Origin: Dirofilaria immitis
Taxonomy: Eukaryota > Nematoda > Chromadorea > Rhabditida > Onchocercidae
Length of the DNA stretch: 64,000 nucleotides
Direction: 5' to 3'
NCBI GenBank assembly: GCA_024305405.1
Contig: JAKNDB010000103.1
Coordinates: 930,001-994,000, forward strand
Part shown: positions 35,901 through 48,333 of the stretch, one piece after another
Layout of the letters: each line of letters opens with the position of its first letter
How positions within the stretch are numbered: position 1 is the stretch's first letter
Translations under genes and position numbers: made by a program
Notes under the pieces: generated by a model
Databases searched by the model: none
What the model was told of the DNA's origin: nothing
Seen by the model: the letters and a program-made list of their open reading frames with translations, nothing else

Positions 35901-37493
35901 ACCATTCCCCGACTTGATTATGGATGACAAAGTTATTTTACTTAAGAACTATGCACCACAACACTTGATCCTTGTACCAGCATTTCGTTCACCGGATACA
36001 GCCCGTGTTTGCCCATTCAATAATGCGGATCTGAATCGAGATGAGAGCATCGAATTTGACGGTTTGATTTTGCAATAAGCATTAAGCATTAATTAATAGT
36101 GTTCCATATGTCAATAACAGTTAAGTAGAGTATGAAAATATATTGTTGATTGCTATTTTCGATAATTGTAGTAGGGTGGCATATCTAATGTTTGTTGTTG
36201 GATTAAGGATATTTTTTTAAGGTGGCATTATTAATGTCTTTTTACAATTTTTATGAGGCTTTGCGGTTTTATAAATAATAGAAAAATTTTGCTAGGTCTG
36301 TCGGCATTCAAAACAAGCAACATTATGCCACGCATGATGGATGAAATAGTGTGGCCAATGAGACATTTGCAAATGAGAGAAGAGGAATTTGTATGTCTGA
36401 AAGCTTTAGCTTTTCTTCATCCTGAGGCGAAAGGACTTTCTCCATCAGCTCAAACGGTCGTTTTATTTTCATATTAATTAAACTAAATGATGGATTAATT
36501 AGACAGATAAAGTATGCTACAGATAATGCACTTCAGTAATCAGATAGGTATAATTTATTACAAACTCAAGTGTAATTCAAAAGTTTGAACTAAAAAACTA
36601 ATCACTAGAATTCAGTTATCAAGTAAATATAGCCGATTAAATAATTAAAAAGTTACAAACTATTCTAAATTCATATAATCTTATGCATTCAATTATAACT
36701 TTGTAATCTATGAATTACTTCAATAGATTATATAACTATTGTAACTATTTACTTACTTTAGGTCTATGATGGATTATACTATGGTAGTGAAATGTTTCAA
36801 CTATAGCAAAAAAGCACATTATAGCTGTAAAGTTCTAGAACTGCGAACGAATATAATCAATAAGTCCATTAAATGTAGATTTGTATCAAAATATAATTAC
36901 CAGTGTAGAAAAGAGAAAAAATTGTTGAAATAGGCACGTTTTTCGATTGTTAGTCAATGCCGCATTTCGGTGACTCAGTCAATAGATGATCGAAAACTAT
37001 CTGAGACATCAAAGATTTTGGATATTTCGGATCATGCAAAACTAAAATTTTATATTGGAGCAAAAAAAATTAATGAGAGTATAAGAGAATAGTTCATATG
37101 TCTAACTAAACAATTAAAGTGTATCATATCTGTTGATCTTATATGAACTTAATTCAGTTTTAGACATTACGGGAAGCTCGTAATCGAATACTTAAGGCTC
37201 TATATTGTTACATTTTGGCTCATACGCCTGAGGAAGCACCAACACGTTACGGCAATATTTTGCTACTTGCACCAGCTCTGAAAGCATTGGCACAAGTACT
37301 TATCGAAAATATGACTTTAACGAAATTTTTCGGTTTCGCTGAAGTGGATTCATTACTCTCGGAGTTCATTCTAGATAGTCCTACTAATGAGGCGACAGCA
37401 CGGCCATTGTTACATCAACGTCTTTCTTCAGCTTCAGCTAGTAATATATGTGCAGATATTGATATACAACAGCATGTGATGACTATTTTATAA
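32991..37493 (+). CDS. Nuclear hormone receptor, HNF4-like (zinc-finger DBD plus LBD)
   Basis: Likely exons: 32991-33054 ([17 protein letters not shown]), 34099-34183, about 34530-34670, 34928-35280 (perhaps on to 35405), 35878-36061, 36296-36456, 37164-37493 (stop TAA). The DNA-binding domain is complete: [20 protein letters not shown] with P-box CNGCK, then [34 protein letters not shown]. The ligand-binding domain has [26 protein letters not shown], a [12 protein letters not shown] helix, [15 protein letters not shown], and [17 protein letters not shown] before the [13 protein letters not shown] helix, the HNF4 pattern. Such nematode receptors often control fat and nutrient genes; that is inference. 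The part between 35280 and 35877 (start of the LBD) is unresolved: a possible stretch [20 protein letters not shown] at 35321-35405 is in a shifted frame. The exon 1 donor is non-canonical, and exon 3 appears to lack one G. Confidence 0.85.
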
Positions 37494-39340
37494 GTTAACT
37501 ATTGGAGGGCTAACTCTGGGAACTGGATTTTGACTGTCATAGAAATTCACAAATGTTACTGTCGCAAATCTCAGTTTTATTAGTTCGATCTTTTGTTTAT
37601 CACTTTGTTTTTCCTTTCTTTATGTTCCTTTAGTTTTCATATTCTTCAATTTTAATTTTCTTGAAAATTCGAAATATAGAGCTTCAGGTGAAAATAATTT
37701 CGAAGACATTACAAGTTTCTTTTAAGGAATGTCTATAGTTCCATAATCATACTGCAGTTAGCATATTGATCTGAATCCCTAATAACGTTAAGCCCTTATT
37801 GTCTTGTAGAGTCGGCAAGTAATAAGATGAGATGTTCGCTCGTATATAATGAAGCAGATTTCTTAATAAAAAGTGAATGTCAAGATTCAAGTCAAAATTT
37901 TTTGATATTTCTTTATATCGTGATTCTTGTTTGGTTCTCTTTATGTTGAAATGATTGTTCTCTTCAGAAACAATTTGCGATTCTACCCAAGTAGCAAAAA
38001 TATCAGGAATTTATTTGGTAATAATATTTATGTTTACCTAATGTGTTTCCCACCGATTAATGCGAAAATGTTTCTTTGGTCATCTGATATTTGAAAAAAG
38101 AAAATAAAACTCTTCCGCGACCAAAATTTTATTGATGATACCAATTCATTTGCTAAGACAAAATGTGAAGCCATGTAATTATAATTCTAACCTCAACCTA
38201 GATTATATTCTGCAAGTTATAGCTTATTGAAATACATGAAGCAACTTGTATAATGCTGATGTTAATGTGTTTGAATCTATCAAATTATTTTCGGATGTAG
38301 TGAAGTTCATGTTGATAGATGTAGTGTTAATATAGAAATGTATTTTGGGATTAATTTGGTATTATTAGAAGTAGTGATTAGCTTAAAGTTCATTTCGTCT
38401 AGTCTTTTTGTTCTTACATTAAATTTGTCAAAATCACTAGAAAATTTAAATGTGGTAGTTTGCTTGAATTAATATTTTGTTATGATTGTTCGTGTTTCGA
38501 AACATTGTTGATGTTTCCTTGTTTTTTTACAGCTTTACATGTTGCTATAGCTTTGCAATGGCTGTTTTTGTGATATGACCTCTTGAAAGAGGTTACATTT
38601 CCTCTAAGATTTTTATCTCGCTGTCTGTGTCGTAACCTCATTATTCAAATCACAAGGTCAATCATTCATAATACACAACTAATCACAACAAAGGATTCAT
38701 CATTTGCTATCGTTTGACATCCACAGATCAATTTGTTTTCTTCGTTGGATTTGAGTGCTTGTTTTCATTTTTACTAGTCTAAAGAGTAACGTATATTTAA
38801 TTATAAAATGCAAATTATAGTATATTTAGTTACTCTAGATAATATATAATGTTTACATTTGTATATTCTAGGTGCTAAATTTTGGAATAACGATATGGAT
38901 TAATTTGTTTTTATAGGTTTATATTGAAAAATTTATAGGATTATATTGATTTTCCCGAGTAAATACTTTTCATTATCTTCGTGATAGTTCTATTGTTCAT
39001 CAGGTTAATATATCTTTTAAAATCTTGAAAGCATTTAAAAATTTTTCTTTGTTTTAGAAGAATAAGAGTAAAAAGGAGAAGTGGGGTACTTCAATTTGTG
39101 TTAATTAATTTTAGCGCGGTTCGAGATATTCAACCTCATTCCCTAACTTATTAATGCAATATTTTATTGTACATTTTTATGATAGTAGAAAGGGAAGGGG
39201 ACAAACTATTGGTAGAGAATTGTAAATTTATTAATGATATAAATAAAACTATTCCCATGTATGACAGCGACATTAGTAATAAATTTTAGTTAAAGGTTTC
39301 AGTCGGTTTTGCAGTAAAATAATTATCATTTTCGAACAAA
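37494..39340. other. 3' flank of the nuclear receptor gene and intergenic DNA
   Basis: An AATAAA at 37865-37870 is a plausible poly(A) signal about 370 bases after the receptor stop codon. The rest (to 39.3 kb) has no coding signal in any frame. A TTTTGCAG at 39306-39313, about 27 bases before the eIF3J start codon, is a candidate cis- or trans-splice acceptor for that gene. Confidence 0.45.
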
Positions 39341-41312
39341 ATGGGTGATTGGGGTAAGTATTTTTTATTCGTTTTTAATTGCGATGTAGTGATCTGAATT
39401 ATATACATTATATATTGAAGACATCATATCTTAATTCGGATCATTCTGGAATATGATCATATCTTAATTCGGATCACTCTGAATATGACACTACCCTATT
39501 TTTGAATTAGGAAAATAGATTACAGATTGGACGATCATTACGCATTTTAATTACAGATGATGATGATTTCGAAGTTGATGTGAAACAACTGGATGAGAAG
39601 AAGCATATAGTAGTAGATGAAGAAGTAAGCGACAAGTCAGAGCAAAATCAAGTAGGGTTTTATTTTATAAGAGTTTTTTGAAGGATACATGGTTAGTTCA
39701 TCTATTGGATTCATTTCTAAGTTGATCGAACAGGATAAAGAAATTGGGTCTCAAAAAGTTATGGATTTGTACGGCTTTCCTACGACATTTTTGTAAAATC
39801 CCTATTATTTCACCTTTAATATTGAGGGGTTTCAAAGAAAAACGTCTTTATTTAAGTAAGAAATAAGGTTTATCAAACTGTGTTTTTTAGTCACTTCATG
39901 AAACTAAGTCGATAGCATCTTCATCAAAATCAAAGAAAAGAACGATCCACTGAACACTTTCAGTACTGATCTAAATCGTGAATTGAGTGGAAAGGAAAAA
40001 GAGCAATTACAGAGGAAAGCTGATTTGATGCTTGCGAAGGATTTATTTGGTATTTTCTTTATACTGTAACATTCATGATCTTCGATTGTTATATTCTTAT
40101 TTTTCATTGCTCTATTAACATTTATATGTATTTATGGCTATCTTATAAAGTATATAATTTATTTTTGCATTCTTTAATTGAATATGCTAAAATGTTCTAA
40201 ATGTTGTTTGATAATTCTCATGTTAAAGCAAAGTAATCCAATTCTATCCGAAAAAAAACGAAGCGGTTCACGATATAACAAAAATTTATCCAGAAATTTT
40301 GTAGGTATTGATGAGGATGAAACCTTGACATATGCAGAACTGAATTCTTTGGACGAATTTAGGACATTTGGCGAGAATATTGGCAAAATGCTTTCAGCAC
40401 GATCAAATGCTACTCACTTTACCGAAATGCTTATTTCACTTCTTAAAGTTGTTCTTTCAAATAGTAAGTTTCACTGTGGATCGATGAATTAAAGATTCAT
40501 GCGAATCCAAATCATTCGAATTAACTCTTTACTTATTAAACGTTCGTTTTATTTCATCTCCTGTAAAACTTCATTCATTATGAATATAAATTGTTTCTGA
40601 ACATTATTTGGCGAGACCCTTTACAAGCATTAAGTTTGGATTCAAGGAATTTATGTAATTACTTTTTAAACTATGAAAAAATTTCAGTTGATGCGAGCAA
40701 AGCAAGAGTTTTGAGCACTGTTTTGAAAACTATAGCAGATGAAAAGACGGCGGCTGAAAAGGTTTCTTAAATTATTTAATTCCATAGGACTTTTTATTTT
40801 ACTGATTTTTCATGGAAACATTTTGGACACTACATCATAATATGTTTGAGTAAAATGCATCACTTAATATTGTCGATCTTATGCGCAAACAACTAACCAC
40901 TGAAAGCTTAGATTGAAACTGATTGGATGAACCGTTACTAAATATCTATATATAGATTTTTCTTGGCTTCTTCGCAAGATTTGCAACTAAATGATCTGTA
41001 CTATTGATATAAATCTTTTGATTGTGTAAATTATAATTGGTCATTTTCAGTGGTTTGGCGATGATTCATTTCACTTTTTTTTCTTGTACTTTTTCGTCTA
41101 GCGTGGTAAATTAGCATTCATTTAAGCCATTGAAAAAAATGAAATTTATAATATTAGGCATTATTTTAGAAATCAAAGGAAAGGGTGCAACTACAAAACC
41201 GACGATAAAAAATATTGGTAAGTCAAACGCAGCTTCGACTAAAGCAAACAAAAATTTATATGATGATTATGTAGCTGATGAATATGACGATTACGCCGAT
41301 CATTTTATGTGA
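39341..41312 (+). CDS. eif-3.J: Translation initiation factor eIF3 subunit J
   Basis: Exons: 39341-39353 (MGDW), 39557-39624, 39891-40049, 40305-40463, 40688-40761, 41170-41312 (stop TGA). The protein starts MGDWDDDDFEVDVKQLDEKK, the acidic N-terminus typical of eIF3J, followed by a Lys-rich segment, QLQRKADLMLAKDLFG, DEFRTFGENIGKMLSA, a helical ISLLKVVLS and KARVLSTVLKTIADEK, a basic stretch, and an acidic C-terminus YDDYVADEYDDYADHFM that matches the family's conserved Asp/Tyr/Met end. eIF3J sits in the 40S decoding centre and helps mRNA recruitment and recycling. Exons 3 and 6 each need one extra A (runs at 39926-39929 and 41180-41182) to keep frame and phase; with it, all six exons join perfectly. 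Same orientation as the next gene, about 0.9 kb away. Confidence 0.9.
39423..39487. repeat. Two-copy 33-bp direct repeat in eIF3J intron 1
   Basis: ATCATATCTTAATTCGGATCA followed by TTCTGGAATATG (39423-39455) is repeated directly at 39456-39487 with one substitution and one base fewer. Confidence 0.85.
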
Positions 41313-42222
41313 TTTGAAATGATCATTTCGTTCTAAATACGCTCAAGTTTTTTTGTTTCTGTTTTATGTGAATCTTTTTTCCAAATTATTCTTAGTTTAT
41401 GTACATTTTGCCTGGATGTCTTTTAACTAATAGTTATATTACAGTACTAGCTTGATAGCACTTAGCTAAAAGCATTAGGAAAAAAATAGCTGTTTTATTA
41501 TGTGCCTAGAATAATGTGTTTTGCTGATATTTCTTGCTCTTTGCTTTGGAACTTGATACAATTTTTTAAAAATGAAGTAATGTAGAAGAGACTTACGCCT
41601 TTTATGTTTTCTAGTAATTACGGTTTTTTTTTTTCGAACAATCGTTTATTCGTATATAAATATGTGTGCGATGATATTTCGCAGAGCGGGTCAGAAGTTT
41701 GAAATTTTTTAACTGTTAAAGTGAAATCTGTGGATCCGTCTCCGTGAGATATCATTTTATTTAACCATTACCTTGTATTCATCAACTCTTCCATGTTAAA
41801 GTATTGTTGTCAATTGTTTCTTTTTTCCTGAATAAACTTGTTTTTTTTTTTTGATTTTATCAGCAAATTGCTTTTTTGCTTTTGTATACATTCTGAACAG
41901 GTTATCCTTTTTTCAAGTAAATACGACATTTTCTTAAATTATAAGTTAACGGTTTTGCTTACTTCTTAATAAAGCACGCTTTTCAATATAGTCAATTAAT
42001 TAATAAATAGAACTAGAGCACTATATCCAGTCAGTGTATTCGTTGGACTTCTACTATTAATCAAGAAGAAACGATGATTTGGTAATGGTGTTCAATTATC
42101 AACATCGGTGGAAACTTCAAAACATTGTCGTTTCTTGAAATTCCTCCAATCAAACATCAATCGGATTGATGCATTCGGTAAAGGTTTATAGGTGTATTAC
42201 ATGAGTTTCTGCAGATTCAAAG
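41313..42222 (+). other. Spacer between eIF3J and LSD1-type genes
   Basis: About 0.9 kb, T-rich, without coding signal. An AATAAA at 41831-41836 is a possible poly(A) signal for eIF3J. A GTTTCTGCAG ending at 42214 lies 8 bases before the next gene's ATG and is a good candidate spliced-leader acceptor, which would be compatible with a two-gene operon; the long spacing argues against a tight one. Confidence 0.4.
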
Positions 42223-45200
42223 ATGGCTGACGAAGCATCCGGTTCGAGTGAGACGCGACGAAACTTGCGAAGCCATTCAGCAAACTGGATGCACTATGAA
42301 ACAGAAGACTTTGAAACAAGTTATGATAATATCGATATAATGCAGTGGGAAGACGACGATGTCGGTAATAATCAAGCAAATCATCATTGTGTACCACGAT
42401 AATTATACGATAGTTGTATTAAGTGATTATGGTCATATTACTTCTAATAATCATCAAAATTTGATTTGATCATAGAAATGATTGAAATTTCGAGCAAAAT
42501 TTCAGTATCATTGTTTTGTATTTCAAATATGTTATTCAATTGAGAATTTTGTTGTTATGAAGTGCTCATAATTAAATCTGCGGGAATTTTAAAATCATTA
42601 TTTTATATTTCAAGTATTATGTTATTCACATATTCTTTCTTCTCTTTTACAAATCCAGCTTGTTTATTTAGCTTATACCATTCATAATACATATTTTTGC
42701 AGCTTTGCATTTGGCTGCTAGTAGATCTTGTCTGACATCTAATCGGCCAACAGCTCAAGAAATGAATGCTTTTCCTGAGCTAAAAAGAATCGTGGAAGTA
42801 TTGCTTTATATCTGTATTTGAGAAACAAACTGGTAATTCTTTAGTCTTATTCATCTTGAAATAAAACAGTTTATTACGAAAGTTATAAATTTTTAAAGAT
42901 ATCCAATATTTTGTCCTTATTCATTAGCGAGAAATAATATCATTTGCAGATCATTATTTCAGCTACAAATGTGGCATCGAAACCCGCGAAGAGAACTTAC
43001 ACTTCGGGATTTTATGAGCGAATTATCCTCACCATATGACAGTAAGTTTTCAGCAACTGTTTATAGTGCTTTTCTTTTTTATAATATGAATTTTTGACAA
43101 AATTAAGCTTCCGTTTTCGGAATGCTTTTTCAGAACATTGTTTTACTATGTTTTTTAAGATCTGCAGGTTTTCATAAAAATATGTGTGCTTGATTGATAC
43201 ATAGTTTACCTTTTAATAAAGCGAATAGAAGCATTTGTAGGATCGTTCTTTTCGAAAATTCGTATTATAAAAATTTCAGCCGATCCATTATTTGTTCGTC
43301 GCATTCATGAATTTCTTCAACGTTTTGGTTACATAAATGTGGGCATCTTCAATCGTTTATTTAGTACGTAATTAAAACTAACAAATTTTAAGATTTTTAA
43401 ATAATTTTGAAAATTTGTTATTGTTGATTTGATATCCAATTTTATATTTGATGAAAAATGATGTAATTGAAAACGTGACTAAGTTTCTCTTGTATCTCAT
43501 ATTTATGGAATATGTATGTGATTCCACAATAATGTTATGGTATTCGTGCCAATGGATTTCTAAAATTTCTTATATTAGTAAGTGAGTGTAATGATTTTCC
43601 CTCGCATCCAATTTCTCGTTGTCATTTACGACATTGACTTTTCCAAATATTTTAACTTTTCTAATTACATATTTCTTCATATAAGAAAATTATTTCAGCT
43701 CCACCGAAAACTTTTCCGAGGCGAGTAATCGTGGTTGGTGCTGGCATAGCTGGTATCACCGCAGCACGACAACTCAAATCCTTTGGTTTAGATGTGATTC
43801 TTTTGGAAGCTAGAGTGAGTTATTTAATTTTTTCTTTTTTGAAGCTGTATTACATTGTGTAGTATAATGTCTCCACTCATTTTTCTTTAATGAACTATCT
43901 TTGTTCTTTTTTTTCTTCTAAAATTGCAATCTTAAGGAATTTAAAAATTCTTCAACTTCAATACTCCAAATAATTTTCGGATTTCGAAATAAGCTGACAA
44001 AATTCAATACTTTGATATATGAAAAATCTGTTGAACCGAGTTGAAAGTGTCTTTAGTCCCTTATTATCGATTTAAATAATAAACAAATCATTTTTATGAT
44101 TTTCTTTAGTCCCTTATTATCGATTTAAATAATAAACAAATCATTTTTATGATTTTCTTTAGTCCCTTATTATCGATTTAAATAATAAACAAATCATTTT
44201 TATGATTAGAAAAGACTGGAATATTGGAATTGTTCGAATCTCTCACATATTTCCTAGTCCTAAGCGTTTGGCCCATATGTACGCTGATAATCCTAGAATT
44301 ATGATAAAACGAAAGTCTTATTCAGTCTCGAATTGGTGGTCGTATATCAACATATATTAAACCATTTACTGGTACTGCGAGCACAGAAAACAAAAATCGA
44401 GATCATGTTGTTGTCGAATTGGGTGCATCTCATATTTATGGAACATGTATGTGATTACATTAAAGAAATGATATATATATATAATGTGTTATTATGATGC
44501 GTAGACTAGGCTAAACAACTCATCAGTTCTCTACTATTTTTATAATATAATAGTACAATTTCATTCAAATTTTTTAGAAAATTTTTGTAACTGAACAAAT
44601 GACAATTGCTTTTCATTATTTTGTCAATGATAAATTCTAATAAAAATCTTGAAAATTAGAGAAAAATATGTAGAATTCTGGAGTATTTGACTCGTATATC
44701 AATAGTTCTTATTCGATTAATCAGAACCGTTTTTTATTTTATCTATTATATCATACTTGAATACTCCAAGAGAGCTTTGTAATTTTAAGCGTTTAATCTG
44801 CATTTAATACATATTAAATCTACATTTTTGATCGTATTTATTGCTAACTGGAGTCTTTAGCCAAGTTTTTTTTCGCTTAAATTATTCAAAGTTGTTCTTC
44901 ATTTTACTTTGATAATCTGATAGTTAGTTATCTTATTTCAATAAATGAGATATATTCTAAAGGAGAAGCAAAGTATAGCAAACTATAGAACTTTTCCTTT
45001 TACAACTTTATTTGACTTATTTCAGTTGAAAATCCGTTGATGACGTTATGTAAACAGTTTGAAATAAGATGTCTTCCTGTTTACCTCGATCACTGTCCAA
45101 TATATGATCCCACAGGAAAAGCAGTATGTCATCGTTTTCATTTCAGCGCTTTGTCAATGAAACTGAATTTTGTTTGCATAAGAGTCGAGAAAACCGATCA

Positions 45201-48200
45201 TAGTTGAAAGCCAAGTTTTTTTCTCTTTCAAATAATAGTTATTATTTAAGATAACTATTACTATAGTTATTTAAGATAACTATTATTTATTTAAGATAAC
45301 TATTATTTTTTCGAATAATAGTTATTATTTAAGATAACTATTATTTGAAAGAGAAAAAATTGCAGAGATTGTGTGATCATCAAAGCATCATGCTTTTCTT
45401 TCTTATACGCATAAATGTGTTGTTTTGTCTACTTTGAAAATGACATTTGAGATTGAATTACGACGAATACGATTAGTTGAACGAGCATTCAACAATATCC
45501 TTTATGCTGCAACATATATGGCACATGCTAAAGGAATTACGGAACTTAATGGACGCAAATTAAGTCTGGGAGAAACTTTCACTGTTATGCTAAAGTGAGT
45601 TTGAATATTTTATTTTACAAAATTGGATCTTTTGTATTTTTCTTTTTATTTCAACTTATTGTTATAAATGCGATAGTATTATTTGACCTTTTATTACTTT
45701 GAAAATTTCCACTTAAGGATTGTATCATTCATTTCAGACAGCAAGATTATCGATTGCAGACCAGACGTATTTCTTACTTTGCATCATATGAAAATGTGCT
45801 GAACAAGCTGAAAGTCGTTCAAGATACGGTGACGGCATGCTTATTTTAGATTTATATATTTTTATATAATATATATGAAGCATCAGGAATTTTTAACAGC
45901 ATCTCTAAAGCTTTAGCGAAAAAGTTGAAGTGTCTTTGTTGTAACTTGAAAATTAATAAACGGAACGGTTCGCATCAGAGGCCATTTCGAATAGTTTATG
46001 TGGAGCAATGTTTAGCGTGGGAGCGTGGGGCGCGGGGCGTGGTGCGTGTGCGCGGGGCGCGGTGCGTGGTGCGTGTGCGCGTGTTTAGCGTGTGTTTAGC
46101 GTGTTTAGCGTGTTTTGCGTGTGTGTTTAGCTGTGTTTAGCGTGTTTAGCGTGCGTGTTTAGCGTGTTTAGCGTGGTATCGTAGTAGATGCACCATTTAA
46201 CAGATTGAAAATTTTTGAAAGTAAACAATTAAATGTTTTTAGATGGTTCTTAAGAAAAATGAAATAATACGATTACATGCTGCTTACGAAGAATTGAAGG
46301 AAAAAGAAGGATGTACTGATCTAAACGAAGATGAACAAATGGAGAATGAAATCATGTCGAAATGTGCCGTCAAAGATATTGATGATGCTATTCAGGTCAT
46401 AAGAGATTTGAATTGAAATTAACAATCGATTAACGTTTTTCATTGGTATTAATTTATAATAATATAGTATGAGATATAAGTTCATTTTGCTATATAATAT
46501 AGATCTTAAAACATAAGAAAAAAATGAGAATTTTAATGCTTTATTAGACTTACAGATTCATTAGTAGAAGTAGCTAATGGGAAAAAATTATGCTCAATTT
46601 AAGTTAATTGAGAATAATATTGAGACAGTTTTTAGGTTAAACTATAGATATTCGGATATATGAGCGGTATTTTTTTGAAAGCACTTAATCCTTCTCATAT
46701 CATGCAAAAAATTTAGTGTTGAAGAATGAGAAAAGGGATTGTTAAAATTATGTTTGTTTATTGTTTTTAATATAAATTTTCTCTTAGGCTTATGAATCGT
46801 TAGAATCAAAAAGAAGAGAAATCAATGTTGCATTGGCTGAACTATCCAGAAATGAACCAAGGTATGCTGATTATAGTTCAAATTTTTACTGTACTTATAT
46901 TTTGATTAATTTTATTTATAAATCTATCATTCTTCTTGCAGTGGTTCATTACGGAGTATTTTATCTTATGTCGGGTAATTTGTAGGAATCATGCAAATGG
47001 CCAAATTGTACTGTGAATTAAGGTTGAATAATTCTCTTAAACTATATCATTTTTGATCAATTAGTATTTTAAATGTTAGTCTATTAATCTATTTCTATTT
47101 ATTATTTCCTTTTTCTTTTTATAAAAGTTTGAGATTTGATACAACTATTTGTTTACGAAAAATGAAATTCAATATTTATCGGGGAATGGCTATTGCCGTA
47201 TAATTATTTGGAAGATTAGTCACGTTATTTTGTTTCTAATTATTCCTTTGGTATCTTGGAAAACAAGAAAATCTACATGCTTAAATGATTAATTACATGG
47301 GTTATACGTTGGAGATAATTTCCTTACCAAAAAAGATAAAAAAATTCTCGCCCAAAGAAATCTATGCTATTGCTCATATTATTCATTTCAAAAGTTTTTT
47401 ATTCTGTGAAATAAAGAAAGATCTTGAAATCCTGAATTTCCGATAAGATTGTTATTTAAGACGAATGGTATTTGATTATCCCTCCTGAAGTATTGAGAAT
47501 CTGTTGGTCTGTTCAGGTTTATCTATCCATTCGTCTGTTTGTTTACAATTAGTATGGTGTCAGATTGCATCAATAACAGCGCACGTTCATGTTTGACCTC
47601 TCATATAATCTTTTATTCATTTTGTCTCATCTTTTTCTACATCATTCCCTCTGGGAATTCTTTTTCTCTTTAGTGCCAGTAAAATGGTATCAAAGGTCAT
47701 AATATTGGCAATAACCATTGAAATACCGTATTCTTGGAGGGGTACGGCGAAGAAAGGCAGAGAAATGAGGGTAATAATTGCGTCAAAATATAATCACTCC
47801 ATATGTGTACATATATTTGTGTATAATTAGATACATAGGATAATTATAGAAAGGAATCATTTCTTGAGATAGAAAACAATAGGAGATCAAAAATAAGTTT
47901 TCTAAATTGAATATAATTTTTCTTGAAGAAAATCAGAAAATATTAAATGCTCAAATTTAATGACGATGATGAGATATTATGAATGTAAAATACAAATTTA
48001 CATTTTTACAATGTTAAAAAATAATTTCTAAACAAATTTACAGCAGTGTTGAATGAATCCACGATCATTTGGCTTTAAACTTTGCGAAAGATTGATATAA
48101 ATCATAGAAGGATTTAGATTATAAAAATTGAAAGAAATAAGCCAAGTCATTAATTCGTATGATTTAGTATTGCTTCATTTTCAGTACCGTTTATATGAAT

Positions 48201-48333
48201 GAGATGGACAAAAGAATACTCGATTTTCATATTGCAAATTTGGAATATTTTATTGGAGCATCTATCGATGATGTTTCTTTGAAGCATTGGAATCTGAAAG
48301 CAGATTATGGCATGCAAGGACCGAATATGTATG
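42223..48333 (+). CDS. lsd-1/spr-5: LSD1/KDM1-type lysine demethylase, N-terminal two thirds only
   Basis: Exons: 42223-42364, 42703-42832, 42963-43041, 43280-43363, 43699-43814, 44326-44446, 45026-45123, 45452-45594, 45738-45828, 46243-46395, 46788-46861, 48185-48333; all phases agree once one T is added at 42801-42802. Domain order matches LSD1: an acidic N-tail; SWIRM domain (AASRSCLTSNRPTAQEMNAF, LYLYLRNKL, HRNPRRELTLRDFMS, RRIHEFLQRFGYINVGIFN); FAD ADP-binding fold (RRVIVVGAGIAGITAARQL, ILLEAR, SRIGGRIS, VVELGASHIYG); amine-oxidase insert; a coiled-coil tower (HAAYEELKEKEG, then YESLESKRREINVALAEL); and the post-tower block MDKRILDFHIANLEYF with SLKHWN. LSD1 removes mono- and dimethyl marks from histone H3 Lys4. 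The remaining substrate-binding half, including the second FAD-binding motif near the C-terminus, was not found before the opposing tol-1 gene, so the locus looks truncated. Confidence 0.85.
44051..44209. repeat. Three exact 53-bp tandem copies in an intron
   Basis: Units start at 44051, 44104 and 44157, each opening CTTTAGTCCCTTATTATCGA and ending in ...CATTTTTATGATT. They are identical over almost the full unit. They lie in the intron between exons 43699-43814 and 44326-44446 of the LSD1-type gene. Confidence 0.92.
45217..45359. repeat. Long inverted repeat (26-bp perfect arms) with internal repeats
   Basis: The left arm 45217-45242 (TTTTTTCTCTTTCAAATAAT then AGTTAT) is the exact reverse complement of 45334-45359. 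Between the arms the words TTTAAGATAACTATTA and AATAATAGTTATTATT recur several times and are themselves complementary, so the whole 143 bases could fold as a branched hairpin. Located in an intron of the LSD1-type gene. Confidence 0.88.
46012..46174. repeat. GC-rich GTGTTTAGC / GTGCGCGGGGC minisatellite in an intron
   Basis: The left half is made of GGGGCG, GGTGCGTG and TGTGCGCG words; the right half is about ten copies of TTTAGCGTG/GTGTTTAGC. It is a sharp island of G+C in very AT-rich DNA, in the intron between exons 45738-45828 and 46243-46395. The strands are asymmetric, with G and T on the + strand. An ORF across it (45925-46140) is repeat-driven and not a gene. Confidence 0.9.

Noticed and set aside
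45925..46140. 71-codon ORF with Val/Arg/Cys/Ala-rich repeats
   Set aside because: It is produced by the GC-rich minisatellite in an LSD1-type gene intron.
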